From positions 62,001 through 126,000 of the forward strand of contig NZ_VRLV01000011.1 in NCBI RefSeq assembly GCF_009760925.1: a stretch of 64,000 bases of DNA, in the 5' to 3' direction. This document shows, piece after piece, positions 1 to 17,358 of this stretch. The DNA is from Nonomuraea typhae (GTDB lineage Bacteria; Actinomycetota; Actinomycetes; Streptosporangiales; Streptosporangiaceae). The notes under the pieces were generated by a model. The model was not told where the DNA came from. It did no database searches and was given only the letters and a program-made list of their open reading frames with translations. How positions within the stretch are numbered: the first letter of the stretch is position 1; each line of letters starts with the position of its first letter. The position numbers were made by a program, and so were the translations under genes.

Positions 1-1
1 C

Positions 2-1252
2 GTGCGGCAGTTGCAGAAGGGGCTGCGGCGGCTCGGGCACGCGGTGCCGGTGACCGGGGTGTTCGATGCGGCAACCGTGGCCGCCGTCACCCGGTTCTAC
101 GCCAAGCGGGACTACCGGGCGCAGCAGCCGACCCTGGAGCTCCGGCAGAAGCGGGATGAGCTGCGGCGGGCCGTACGCACCGCGCAGGAGGTGCTCGCGA
201 CCGAGCGGAAGGCGCTCGACCTGGGCAGGGACGTGCTCCCTCTGAAGGTCAGGCTGGCCAACGCCCGGCGGGATCTGCGGGAGGCCGAGCAGGCGCTGGC
301 CCGGGCGCCGGAGGCCACTCCCGACGACGCGGCCAAGATCGAGGCGGCCGAGAGCGCGGTGCGGGCGGCCGAGGAGAAGCTGCTGGCCGCCCAGCAGGAG
401 CCCACGCCGGCGCCGACCCCCACGCCTTCGGACAGCCGGCTGCGGGACTTCCAGCTCGCCAACGCCCAGGCCGAGCTGGACGCGGCCCGGCGGGCGCTGG
501 AGCGGGCGCACGAGGAGGCCGGGCTCGCGCGGGAGAAGCGGCTGGCCGAGGCCGGCAAGAGCGTGCGGGTGGCCCGCGAGGCCGTCGTCACCGCCGAGCA
601 GGCGCTCCGGCAGGCCAGGCAGCTGTCCCCGGTCAAGCTCAAGGTGGCCAACGCGCAGGCGGACGTGGGCGCGGCGCGGGCGCTGCTGGCCGAGTTCGAC
701 AAGACGTACGGCACCAGCGTGCCGCCGGGTGAGATCGTCTTCCTGCCCAAGCTGCCCGCCCGCCTGCACAAGGCGGGCGTCAAGGCGGGCGAGCAGGTGG
801 ACAAGCCGATCGCCACGGTGACCAGCTCCACGTTCGTGGTCTCCGGCTCGGTGGACGCGGGCGAGGCCGAGCGGCTGAAGGCGGGCCTGGCCGCGAGCAT
901 CGAGACCGAGTCCGGCAGGACCGTCGCGGGCACGGTGAGCGCGCTGGGCGGGCGGGACGCGAAGGGCGCGGTGCCGGTCGTGGTCACCCCGGCCTCGATG
1001 AAGGGGCTCAAGAAGCTGGCCGGGGCCGCGGTGACCGTGCGCGTGACGATCGGCGCCACCGGCGCGGAGGTGCTCGTGGTCCCGTCGGCCGCGCTCGTCA
1101 CGGCCGCGGACGGCAGGGCGCGGGTGCAGGTGGAGACCGCGCCCGACCAGGTCAAGGAGGTCCAGGTGCGGACCGGCCTGGCCGCGGACGGCGCGGTCGA
1201 GGTGACCGGCGACCTGAAGCCGGGCGACCTGGTGGTGGTCAACGGTGGCTGA
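2..1252 (+). CDS. Periplasmic-adaptor-like (HlyD/MacA-type) efflux subunit with peptidoglycan-binding domain, 5' truncated
   Basis: The gene runs in from the left edge, so its true start and any signal or membrane anchor are missing. The first ~38 visible residues match a PG_binding_1 domain (LQKGLRRLGHAVPVTGVFDA). They are followed by a long Ala/Glu/Arg-rich coiled coil (about residues 45-225, with repeated ANA.ADL..A heptads). A beta-rich region (250-416) then ends in the barrel typical of MacA/HlyD adaptors. The stop overlaps the next gene by 8 bp, and an ATPase and an FtsX-type permease follow, so this is the adaptor of a tripartite-like exporter. In Gram-positive actinomycetes such proteins are thought to couple the permease to the cell wall. 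The substrate cannot be told from sequence. Confidence 0.85.
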   Translation: MRQLQKGLRRLGHAVPVTGVFDAATVAAVTRFYAKRDYRAQQPTLELRQKRDELRRAVRTAQEVLATERKALDLGRDVLPLKVRLANARRDLREAEQALARAPEATPDDAAKIEAAESAVRAAEEKLLAAQQEPTPAPTPTPSDSRLRDFQLANAQAELDAARRALERAHEEAGLAREKRLAEAGKSVRVAREAVVTAEQALRQARQLSPVKLKVANAQADVGAARALLAEFDKTYGTSVPPGEIVFLPKLPARLHKAGVKAGEQVDKPIATVTSSTFVVSGSVDAGEAERLKAGLAASIETESGRTVAGTVSALGGRDAKGAVPVVVTPASMKGLKKLAGAAVTVRVTIGATGAEVLVVPSAALVTAADGRARVQVETAPDQVKEVQVRTGLAADGAVEVTGDLKPGDLVVVNGG

Positions 1253-1922
1253 GCCGGTCATCCTGCTCCGGGACCTCACCAAGGAGTTCCCCGCCGACCC
1301 GCCGGTCAAGGCGCTCGACGCGGTCAACCTGCGCGTCGAGCGATCGGACTATCTGGCCATCGTCGGTCCCTCGGGATCCGGCAAGTCCACGCTGCTCAAC
1401 ATGCTCGGCCTGCTCGACCAGCCGACCGGCGGCAGCTATCTGCTCGACGGCATCGAGACCACCACGCTCAAGGACGGCGCCAGGACCGCGGTGCGCGGCA
1501 GCCGGATCGGCTTCGTCTTCCAGTCCTTCCACCTGCTGCCCCACCGCAGCGTGCTGGAGAACGTGATGCTCGCCGAGGTGTACGGCAGGGCCCCGCGCAA
1601 GGGCCGCCGCGACCGCGCCCTGCGGGCCCTGGACCGGGTACGGCTGTCGCACCGGGTGGACTTCCTGCCGGGCAGGATGTCCGGCGGCGAACGGCAGCGC
1701 GCCGCCATCGCCCGCGCGTTGCTGGGCGAACCGGCGCTGCTGCTGTGCGACGAGCCCACGGGCAACCTCGACAGCAGGAACACCGACGCCGTGCTCGACT
1801 TGTTCGACGAGCTGCGCGCCCAGGGCATGACGATCGTGGTCATCACCCACGAGAACGAGGTCAGCGACCGCGCCGACCGCCGGGTCCGGATTGCCGACGG
1901 GGTGCTCAGTGAAGCTCCGTGA
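1245..1922 (+). CDS. ABC transporter ATP-binding protein, MacB/LolD type
   Basis: This 225-residue ATPase is the usual length for a stand-alone MacB/LolD-type subunit. Walker A GPSGSGKS lies at about residues 41-48, the Q-loop is in FVFQSF, the signature SGGERQR is near 147, Walker B is LLLCDEPTGNLD, and the switch histidine is in ITHE. The GTG start at 1245 overlaps the end of the adaptor gene, and the stop lies inside the start of the permease gene, so the three are translationally coupled. It should power the permease at 1909-3084 at the inner face of the membrane. Confidence 0.95.
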   Translation: MAEPVILLRDLTKEFPADPPVKALDAVNLRVERSDYLAIVGPSGSGKSTLLNMLGLLDQPTGGSYLLDGIETTTLKDGARTAVRGSRIGFVFQSFHLLPHRSVLENVMLAEVYGRAPRKGRRDRALRALDRVRLSHRVDFLPGRMSGGERQRAAIARALLGEPALLLCDEPTGNLDSRNTDAVLDLFDELRAQGMTIVVITHENEVSDRADRRVRIADGVLSEAP

Positions 1923-3084
1923 CCTGCTCGACGAGGCCATGGCAGGTCTCCTGGCCCGCCCGGTGCGCTCGGCGCTGACCGCGCTCGGCACCGTGCTGGG
2001 CATCGCCACGCTCGTCATCACCCTGGGCGTCTCCGCGACCGCGGGCAACCAGATCGTCGGCCGCTTCGACGAGCTGACGGCCACGTCGGTGACCGTCGAG
2101 GTTCCGGAGAACCCGTTCCCGCTGGTCGGCTGGGGCGACGTGGACCGGGTGACCCGTCTGCGCGGCGTGGTCTCGGCCGCCGCCCTGGCCGAGTCGAAGG
2201 AGGGGGCCAACCTCAGCGTCCGCGCCACCGACGTCGTGGACCCCGCCCGGGTCACCGACCAGCCGCTCACGGTCGTGGCCACCAGCCCGGGCCTGCCCGC
2301 CGCGGTGAAGGGCAGGATGATCGAGGGCCGCTACTTCGACGCCGGTCACCAGGCCCGCGGCGACAAGGTCGTGGTCCTGGGCGCGCAGGCGGCGAAGATG
2401 CTCGGCATCACGAGGCTGGACCGCGCCCCGGCCGTCTTCATCGGCACCCGGGCCTACACCGTCATCGGCGTCCTGGGCGAGCTGCGCCGCGAGAAGAGCC
2501 TGGCCGGAGCGGTCATGCTGCCGCCGGCCATCGGCAAGCGCTACGGCCTGGACACCGTGACCCGCGTGCTGGTCAACACCGGCCTGGGCGCCGCCGCCCT
2601 GATCGCCGAGCAGGCGCCGACCGCCCTGAGCCCCGGCCACGAAGGGCTTCTCCAGGTCATTTCACCGCCCAGCCCGACCCGGGCCCGCGACGCGGTGGAG
2701 GGCGACGTCAACGCCCTCTTCCTCATCCTCGGCCTGGTCTCGCTGGTCGTGGGCGCGGTCGGCATCGCCAACGTCACGCTGGTGACGGTGATGGAGCGCG
2801 TCGCCGAGATCGGCCTGCGCCGCGCCCTGGGCGCCGCCCGCCGCCACGTGGCCGCCCAGTTCCTGCTGGAGTCCACCCTCACCGGCCTGGTGGGCGGCGC
2901 CGTCGGCGCCTCGGCGGGCGTCGTGGTGATCGTCGCGGTGTGCGCGGCCAAGCAGTGGACCCCGGTCCTCGACGTACGGCTGGCCGTCCTGGCCCCGGCG
3001 GCGGGCGCGGTCGTCGGCCTGCTGGCCGGGTTGTACCCCGCCCTGCGCGCCGCCCGCATGGAGCCGGTCAACGCGCTGCGGTAG
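1909..3084 (+). CDS. ABC transporter permease, MacB/FtsX family
   Basis: This permease of about 391 residues has an N-terminal membrane helix (around residues 15-37), a large extracytoplasmic MacB-PCD-like domain, and three C-terminal FtsX-type helices starting near LFLILGLVSLVVGAVGIANV. The motif ERVAEIGLRRALGAARRHV, typical of the FtsX cytosolic loop, is present. I chose the GTG at 1909 because it overlaps the ATPase stop (1920-1922); an in-frame start 18 bp upstream would lengthen the overlap for no reason. It ends directly against the convergent marR gene. Together with the two upstream genes it forms a MacAB-like export or cell-envelope stress system. Confidence 0.93.
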   Translation: MKLRDLLDEAMAGLLARPVRSALTALGTVLGIATLVITLGVSATAGNQIVGRFDELTATSVTVEVPENPFPLVGWGDVDRVTRLRGVVSAAALAESKEGANLSVRATDVVDPARVTDQPLTVVATSPGLPAAVKGRMIEGRYFDAGHQARGDKVVVLGAQAAKMLGITRLDRAPAVFIGTRAYTVIGVLGELRREKSLAGAVMLPPAIGKRYGLDTVTRVLVNTGLGAAALIAEQAPTALSPGHEGLLQVISPPSPTRARDAVEGDVNALFLILGLVSLVVGAVGIANVTLVTVMERVAEIGLRRALGAARRHVAAQFLLESTLTGLVGGAVGASAGVVVIVAVCAAKQWTPVLDVRLAVLAPAAGAVVGLLAGLYPALRAARMEPVNALR

Positions 3085-3567
3085 TCACCTGGGCCGGTTC
3101 CTGATCGCCTCGGCGTGCTCGGTCAGCAGGTGGCGGAATCGGCCCAGCAGGTCGGCCAGGCGGCGGAGGTCCTGGTCGGAGGCGGTGCCGAAGAGTTGCG
3201 TGGTGGCCTGGTAGAAGTCGTCGAACAGGCCGAAGGCGCGTTCGGCGCCCAGGGGCGAGGCGTGCATGAGGATCCGGCGGCGGTCCTTGGGGTCGATCTC
3301 CCTGGAGGCGTAGCCGCCCGCCTCCAGCCGGGCGGCCATCGCGCTGATCGCCGCCGTGGTCAGGCCCAGCGCGGCGGCGACCTGGCCGGGGCTCATCGGG
3401 CCGTGGCGGACGAGCAGGTTCAGGCACATGAGGTCGGTCTGGTTGATGCCGATCTGGCCGGCGGCGGCGTTGCCGATGAGGTCCAGGGCCATGCTCAGCT
3501 CGAACAGCTCGCCCGTCAGCTCGCGGGCCAGCTCGTCCTTAGAATCCTTCGACACGTTGATACTCAA
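3085..3567 (-). CDS. MarR family transcriptional regulator
   Basis: This protein of about 160 residues carries the winged helix of MarR regulators: GPMSPGQVAAALGLTTAAISAMAARLEAGG is the recognition region, followed by the wing (REIDPKDRRRILMHASPLG). Its stop abuts the permease stop on the other strand. The first codon of the full frame is TTG at 3567. An in-frame GTG at 3555 is an alternative, and neither has a strong ribosome binding site. It is divergent from the methyltransferase gene at 3611 with only ~45 bp between them. That gap is A/T-rich and contains TTGATACTCAA, a short inverted repeat next to its own start, so it probably controls itself and the methyltransferase. Confidence 0.9.
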   Translation of the reverse strand: MSINVSKDSKDELARELTGELFELSMALDLIGNAAAGQIGINQTDLMCLNLLVRHGPMSPGQVAAALGLTTAAISAMAARLEAGGYASREIDPKDRRRILMHASPLGAERAFGLFDDFYQATTQLFGTASDQDLRRLADLLGRFRHLLTEHAEAIRNRPR

Positions 3568-3610
3568 ATCACTTGACTATTAGACGACTTGAAGAAATGC
3601 TATCACCGTG

Positions 3611-4216
3611 ATGGACCCTCGCCACCTCTACAACGTCGGCTACCGGCTGACCCGCATGCCCTGGGAGATCGGGCCGCGCGCGGAGCTGGTCGAACTGGTG
3701 CGCTCGGGGCGGCTGCCGCCCGGCAGGGCCGTGGACCTGGGCTGCGGCACGGGCGCCAACGCGATCTTCCTGGCCCGGCACGGCTTCGAGGTCACCGGCG
3801 TCGACTTCGCCACCGCCGCCCTGGCCAAGGCGCGCAGGGCCGCGGCGCGGGCCGGAGTGAGCGTGCGCTTCGTCGAGGACGACCTGACCGGGCTCCGGCA
3901 CGACCACGGTGACTTCGACGTCCTGGTCGACTACGGGACGCTCGACGACCTGTCACCCGCCCGCCGCGACCAGTACGTGGCCAACGTGCTGCCGCTGGCC
4001 CGGCCGGGCGCGCGCTTTCTCCTGTGGTGCTTCGAATGGCCGCCCCGGCGCTGGGAACGGCTGCGGCCGATGGCGCCGGGCGAGGTGCGCGAGCGCTTCG
4101 GCGGCCACTTCGCCGTCGAACGCCTCACCCGCACGACCGCGACCGACCTGCGGCGCCTCGTCCCCGGCCACGCCGCCTACCTCATGACCCGGCACAACGA
4201 GGTGACCCTGCCATGA
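3611..4216 (+). CDS. Class I SAM-dependent methyltransferase
   Basis: Protein of 201 residues. The SAM-binding motif I is clear (VDLGCGTGANAIFLARHG), followed by the acidic end of strand beta-2 (VTGVDFA) and a later D-Y-G-T-L-D-D segment in place of the usual motif IV. ATG at 3611 is preferred to the adjacent GTG at 3608. There is no convincing Shine-Dalgarno, so a leaderless or short-leader mRNA is possible. The gene overlaps the next by 4 bp (ATGA). It is divergent from the marR gene, which suggests MarR control. The methyl acceptor is unknown. Confidence 0.88.
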   Translation: MDPRHLYNVGYRLTRMPWEIGPRAELVELVRSGRLPPGRAVDLGCGTGANAIFLARHGFEVTGVDFATAALAKARRAAARAGVSVRFVEDDLTGLRHDHGDFDVLVDYGTLDDLSPARRDQYVANVLPLARPGARFLLWCFEWPPRRWERLRPMAPGEVRERFGGHFAVERLTRTTATDLRRLVPGHAAYLMTRHNEVTLP

Positions 4217-4752
4217 CCGCACAGATCGCCGCCGCCTGGGCGCTGATCGGGCTCGTCACCACGATCGTCCTGGCCCTCGCCGCCGGCCGCATCGGGCGCG
4301 AGCGGGCCGCAGCCTGGCTGGTCGTGCTCGGCCTGGTCCTGCTCGCGGTCGAGGAGCCGCTGCTCACCCTGTTCTGGTCCGTCATCGGCCCCCGCGCCGA
4401 CCGGGACGGCATGGCCACGCTGGTCACCGAGCTGGCCAGGGCCCACGTCCTGGACAGCGCGGCCCTGGCCGCCGGGCTGCTCGTCCTGCTCGGGTGGATC
4501 GCCATGACCGCCTTCCGGCGGGGCGAACGCTGGGCCGCGGGCGTCCTGGCCGTGGCATGGGCCGTGGTCGCCGCCACCGTGCTCACGACGACGCTGGCCG
4601 TACACGGGAGGGGGCTGCCCATCGGGCCGGGCAGCGGGTTCGGCTGGGAGCAGCTGGGCGCCGGGCTGCTCGCCTGGGCGACCGGCCTGTGGCTCGTGCG
4701 CGGGCGGGCGGCAGGAGCCCGCCCACGCACGACCGGTCAGGGCCCGTCGTAG
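4213..4752 (+). CDS. Small multi-pass membrane protein of unknown function
   Basis: The product is 179 residues with about five hydrophobic helices (around 5-24, 34-56, 80-104, 112-134 and 147-163). I do not recognise a family. The ATG overlaps the methyltransferase stop (ATGA), so the two are co-translated. The last ~20 residues (VRGRAAGARPRTTGQGPS) are encoded by a GC-rich hairpin that also occurs downstream of the second protease gene at 6050-6086. The C-terminus therefore appears to be read through duplicated terminator DNA and may not be ancestral. The stop lies 16 bp inside the convergent protease gene. Confidence 0.7.
   Translation: MTAQIAAAWALIGLVTTIVLALAAGRIGRERAAAWLVVLGLVLLAVEEPLLTLFWSVIGPRADRDGMATLVTELARAHVLDSAALAAGLLVLLGWIAMTAFRRGERWAAGVLAVAWAVVAATVLTTTLAVHGRGLPIGPGSGFGWEQLGAGLLAWATGLWLVRGRAAGARPRTTGQGPS
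4695..4731. terminator. GC-rich hairpin, first copy of a duplicated terminator
   Basis: Arms 4695-4709 and 4717-4731 form a 15-bp stem with one mismatch around the loop GGCAGGA. It has no T-tract. It lies in the 3' end of the membrane-protein gene and just past the stop of the protease at 4737, so it could act on both strands. A near-identical perfect version lies at 6050-6086. Confidence 0.6.
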
Positions 4753-5942
4753 CCGGCCGGCTGCGGTGACGGCGGATTGTTGTCGATCATGGTGGAGATC
4801 TCGTTGTAGACCTCGCTGATCCGGCTCCCCCGGTTCGGGCAGCCGCCCTGGCGGTGCAGGGCGAGCACCTTGTGGCTGGAGGCGGCCAGCACCGGTGAGC
4901 CCGAGTTGCCGCCCGAGGTGTCACAGCGGTAGCCGGTGAACACGCCCGAGGACACCACGTCGATCTTGCACGTGGCGCCGCCCTGCGTGTCCTCGAACAA
5001 CGACAGCCGCTTCGGGCGCGCGTCGCCGTGGCCGGGGATGTAGATCCGCTCACCGGCGACCGGCAGGCGCGGGTCCAGGTAGAGCGTGCCGAACTGCTGG
5101 ATGGCCGCGAAGTTGTTGACGGTGAAGAGCGAATAGTCCAGGGCGGTGTTCGGGCTGGACTTGAGGAACTGCGCGCCGGTCACCTTGACGCCCACGCGCG
5201 GGTCGTCGCCGCCGCAGGTGGCGCACTGGTAGTCGAACTGGAACTCGCTGGAGGCCAGGGCCGCGGCGTTCAGCAGGCAGTGGTTGTTGGTCAGCATGCG
5301 GTTGGTGTTGCCGACCCGCCAGGCGGTGCAGTGGCCGGTGCCGTTGAGGAGGTGGCGGGCGACCGCGTTGCTCCTGGCGTACTCGGTGGGGTGGCTGTCG
5401 CGGTAGCACACGACATCGCGCCGGGCGTCGGTGCCGCAGACGGAGAAGGCGGCCGGGGTGCGTGCGGCGAGTTCGTCCCGGGTGAAGCCGCGGTAGTAGC
5501 GGTCGATGCGGATGCCGTACCCCAGACCGGCCAGGCGGGCGGCGTCGCGTGGGCCGGCGGTGTGCAGGGTGACGACCGCGGTGTCGCCGTCGATGGACAG
5601 GGCGGCGAAGCCGGGCCCGCCGTGCTTGGTGTATCCGGAGCCGCCGGCGAGGTCGGCGTAGTAGGTGTGAACCTCGCGGCGGGCGGGGTCGGCGACTGTC
5701 ACGTAGTCGCCGGGCACGAGTTTGAAGGCGGCGAAATGGACCTTGACGTAGCTGGAGCCCGGCCGGTGAATCGTCGTGGACACGGCCGGGCCGTACCGGA
5801 GCTTGAGGTTGGTCTCCTGCTGCTCTCCGGCGGGTGCGACGGGGTCGGACACCTGTTGACGTGCGGCTGCCGCCGCGGGGGTGAGGGGCGTGGTGAAGAC
5901 CGCGACCAGGGCCACGATCGGTAACCAATGCCTGAATCCCAT
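4737..5942 (-). CDS. Secreted trypsin-like serine protease, short copy of a tandem pair
   Basis: This 401-residue protein has a signal peptide (LPIVALVAVFTTPL, then an Ala-rich cleavage region), an N-terminal beta-rich domain (about 30-165) and a trypsin-fold domain. The triad is visible: His221 in TNNHC, Asp269 in NTALDY and Ser347 in GGNSGSP. Paired cysteines (YQCATCGG, GATCKI, YRCDTS) suggest disulphides, and the pattern resembles lysyl-endopeptidase-type extracellular proteases. By eye about nine in ten residues of the first ~395 match the neighbour at 6092-7909. This copy lacks the ~200-residue C-terminal extension but keeps the same last residues (GYDGP versus GYDAP). The substrate is unknown. 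Confidence 0.9.
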   Translation of the reverse strand: MGFRHWLPIVALVAVFTTPLTPAAAAARQQVSDPVAPAGEQQETNLKLRYGPAVSTTIHRPGSSYVKVHFAAFKLVPGDYVTVADPARREVHTYYADLAGGSGYTKHGGPGFAALSIDGDTAVVTLHTAGPRDAARLAGLGYGIRIDRYYRGFTRDELAARTPAAFSVCGTDARRDVVCYRDSHPTEYARSNAVARHLLNGTGHCTAWRVGNTNRMLTNNHCLLNAAALASSEFQFDYQCATCGGDDPRVGVKVTGAQFLKSSPNTALDYSLFTVNNFAAIQQFGTLYLDPRLPVAGERIYIPGHGDARPKRLSLFEDTQGGATCKIDVVSSGVFTGYRCDTSGGNSGSPVLAASSHKVLALHRQGGCPNRGSRISEVYNEISTMIDNNPPSPQPAGYDGP

Positions 5943-6033
5943 GCCGATGGCACCTTCTGCCTGGGGGACAACGGTGGGCGGAGGCTAACCCGGCGATGGC
6001 TCCGTACCGGTATCCGTGAGCGATACTGAACCT
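5943..6033 (-). repeat. Duplicated promoter/upstream segment, copy 1
   Basis: The ~90 bp upstream of the short protease closely match 7910-7999 upstream of the long protease, including the run GGCTCCGTACCGGTATCCGT and CGATACTGAACC. Similarity ends at about 6033. The promoter was therefore duplicated with the gene. I cannot assign -35/-10 hexamers with confidence. Confidence 0.8.
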
Positions 6034-6049
6034 TGATCGGCTTGGGGCT

Positions 6050-6086
6050 CGTGCGTGGGCGGGCGGCAGGAGCCCGCCCACGCACG
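6050..6086. terminator. Perfect 15-bp hairpin downstream of the long protease
   Basis: Arms 6050-6064 and 6072-6086 are perfectly complementary around the 7-base loop GGCAGGA. The hairpin lies just past the stop of the long protease (6092) and ~110 bp upstream of the short protease. No T-run follows, as is common for actinomycete terminators. It is the intact partner of the hairpin at 4695-4731. Confidence 0.75.
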
Positions 6087-6091
6087 TCCGG

Positions 6092-7909
6092 TCAGGGCGC
6101 GTCGTAGCCGAGGGTGTAGGCTCCGCCGCCCTGGTAGGCGTGGACCCGGTAGCGGTAGCGGCCGGCGGTGCCGGTGTAGGTCAGGTTCTCGTCGGGGCCC
6201 GCGCTGGTGCTCTGGGCGACGTTCGCCCAGCTCGAGCCGTTCCACTTCTGCAGGTAGAGGTCGTAGTCGGTGCTGTTGGGCCCGTCCAGGCAGGCGCGGT
6301 GGGGGCCGGTCACGGTGGTCTCGAAGTACTGGCCGTCGGGCTGGTACTGGCTGGCGCCGCTGGTCAGCGTGCCGGACTTGTTCGTTTCGTATCCGGGGCA
6401 GCCGGTCGGGGGTGCGCCGCCGATGATCAGGGTGAAGATCGCTTCCTGGCTGGACGAGGTCCCGGTTCCGGCGACCCTGATCGGGTAGGTGCCCCGGGCC
6501 GCCTGAGCCGTGGTCACGATCGTCATCGACGAGGAGGCGCCCGCCTGGACGGTCGCCGGGGCGAAGGTCACGGTGACACCGCTCGGCGCGCCGGACGCCG
6601 TGAGCGTGACCTGCTGCGTGCTGCCGCCGGTCACGACCGTGGACACGGTCGACGTGGTCGCCGCGCCGGGGTCGATCGTGGCCGTGGTCGGCGACAGGGA
6701 CATCGCGAACTCGTTGCCGCCGGTCGGCGGCACGTTGTCGATCATGGTCGAGATCTCGTTGTAGACCTCGGTGATCCGGGTGCCCCAGTTCGGGCAGCCG
6801 CCCAGGTGGTGCAGGGCGATCACCTTGTGGCTGGAGGCGGCCAGCACCGGTGAGCCCGAGTTGCCGCCCGAGGTGTCGCAGCGGTAGCCGGTGTTGACGC
6901 CCGAGGAGACCACGTCGATCTTGCACGTGGCGCCGCCCTGTGTCTCCTCGAACAACGACAGCCGCTTGGGCCGCGTGTCGCCGTGGCCGGGGATGTAGAT
7001 CCGCTCACCGGCGACCGGCGGGCGCGGGTCCAGGTACAGGGTGCCGAACTGGCGGATGGTCTCGAAGTTGTTGACGCTGAACAGCGCGTAGTCCAGGGCG
7101 TTGAGGGGGCTGGACTTGAGGAACTGCGCGCCGCTCACCTTCACGCCCGCCCGCGGGTCGTTGCCCCCGCAGGTGGCGCACTGGTAGTCGAACTGGAACT
7201 CGCTGGAGGCCAGGTCGGCGGCGCTTTCCATGCAGTGGAAGTTGGTCAGCATGCGGTTGGTGTTGCCGACCCGCCAAGCCGTGCAGTAGCCGGTGCCGTC
7301 CAGGATCTGGCGGGCGACCGCGTTGCTCCTGGCGTACTCGGTGGGGTGGCTGTCGCGGTAACACACGACATCGCGCCGGGCGTCGGTGCCGCAGACGGAG
7401 AAGGCGGCCGGGGTGCGCGCGGCGCTCTCGTCCTGAGTGAAGCCGCGGAAATAGCGGTCGATGCGGATGCCGTATCCCAGACCGGCCAGGCGGGCGGCAT
7501 CGCGCGGGCCGGCGGTGTGCAGGGTGACGACCGCGGTGTCGCCGTCGATGGACAGCGCGGCGAAACCACTGTCGCCGTGCTTGGTGTACCCCGAGCCGCG
7601 GGCCAGGTCCGCGTAGTAGGTGTGAACCTCACGGCGGGCGGGGTCGGCGACCGTGACGTAGTCGCCGGGCACGAGTTTGAAGGCGGCGAAATGGACCTTG
7701 ACGTAGCTGGAGCCCGGCCGGTGGATCGTCGTGGACGCGGCCGGGCCGTACCGGAGCTTGAGGTTGGTCTCCTGCTGCTCTCCGGCGGGTGCGACGGGGT
7801 CGGACACCTGCTGGTGTACGGCTGCCGCCGCGGGGGTGGGTGGGGTGGTGAGGGGCGTGGTGAAGACCGCGACCAGGGCCACGATCGGTAACCAGTACCT
7901 GCTGCGCAT
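6092..7909 (-). CDS. Secreted trypsin-like serine protease with Ig-like and PPC-like C-terminal domains
   Basis: Protein of 605 residues. After the signal peptide and N-terminal domain comes the trypsin fold, with His225 (NFHCM), Asp273 (NALDYA) and Ser351 (GGNSGSP). A Thr/Ser/Val-rich Ig-like domain follows (about 405-505, LSPTTATIDPGAATT). The C-terminal bacterial pre-peptidase domain (about 510-605) contains YFETTVTGPH, DYDLYLQKWNG and YRYRVHAYQGGGAYTLGY. PPC domains usually help secretion or bind polysaccharide and may be cleaved off. This is probably the parent form of the tandem pair. Its promoter starts right at the end of the downstream synthetase gene (stop 7984), so it may be read through from the assembly-line transcript. 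Confidence 0.92.
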   Translation of the reverse strand: MRSRYWLPIVALVAVFTTPLTTPPTPAAAAVHQQVSDPVAPAGEQQETNLKLRYGPAASTTIHRPGSSYVKVHFAAFKLVPGDYVTVADPARREVHTYYADLARGSGYTKHGDSGFAALSIDGDTAVVTLHTAGPRDAARLAGLGYGIRIDRYFRGFTQDESAARTPAAFSVCGTDARRDVVCYRDSHPTEYARSNAVARQILDGTGYCTAWRVGNTNRMLTNFHCMESAADLASSEFQFDYQCATCGGNDPRAGVKVSGAQFLKSSPLNALDYALFSVNNFETIRQFGTLYLDPRPPVAGERIYIPGHGDTRPKRLSLFEETQGGATCKIDVVSSGVNTGYRCDTSGGNSGSPVLAASSHKVIALHHLGGCPNWGTRITEVYNEISTMIDNVPPTGGNEFAMSLSPTTATIDPGAATTSTVSTVVTGGSTQQVTLTASGAPSGVTVTFAPATVQAGASSSMTIVTTAQAARGTYPIRVAGTGTSSSQEAIFTLIIGGAPPTGCPGYETNKSGTLTSGASQYQPDGQYFETTVTGPHRACLDGPNSTDYDLYLQKWNGSSWANVAQSTSAGPDENLTYTGTAGRYRYRVHAYQGGGAYTLGYDAP

Positions 7910-7983
7910 GCCGATGGCACCTCCGCCTGGGGGGACGACGGTTGCCAGAGGCTAACCCCGCGGTGGCTCCGTACCGGTATCCG

Positions 7984-7999
<16 letters not shown>
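7910..7999 (-). repeat. Duplicated promoter/upstream segment, copy 2
   Basis: This is the partner of 5943-6033. The repeat runs into the last codons of the synthetase gene: the TGA stop (7984-7986) lies in the run CCGTCAGCGATACTGAACC, while copy 1 reads CCGTGAGCGATACTGAACC. The duplicated unit therefore began inside the 3' end of the synthetase gene. Confidence 0.8.

Positions 8000-17354
<9,355 letters not shown>

Positions 17355-17358
<4 letters not shown>

Noticed and set aside
4737..7909. The trypsin-like proteases as dedicated lanthipeptide leader peptidases
   Set aside because: The precursor has no Lys/Arg at the leader/core junction and the proteases lie 15 kb away beyond the synthetase genes; nothing in sequence links them.
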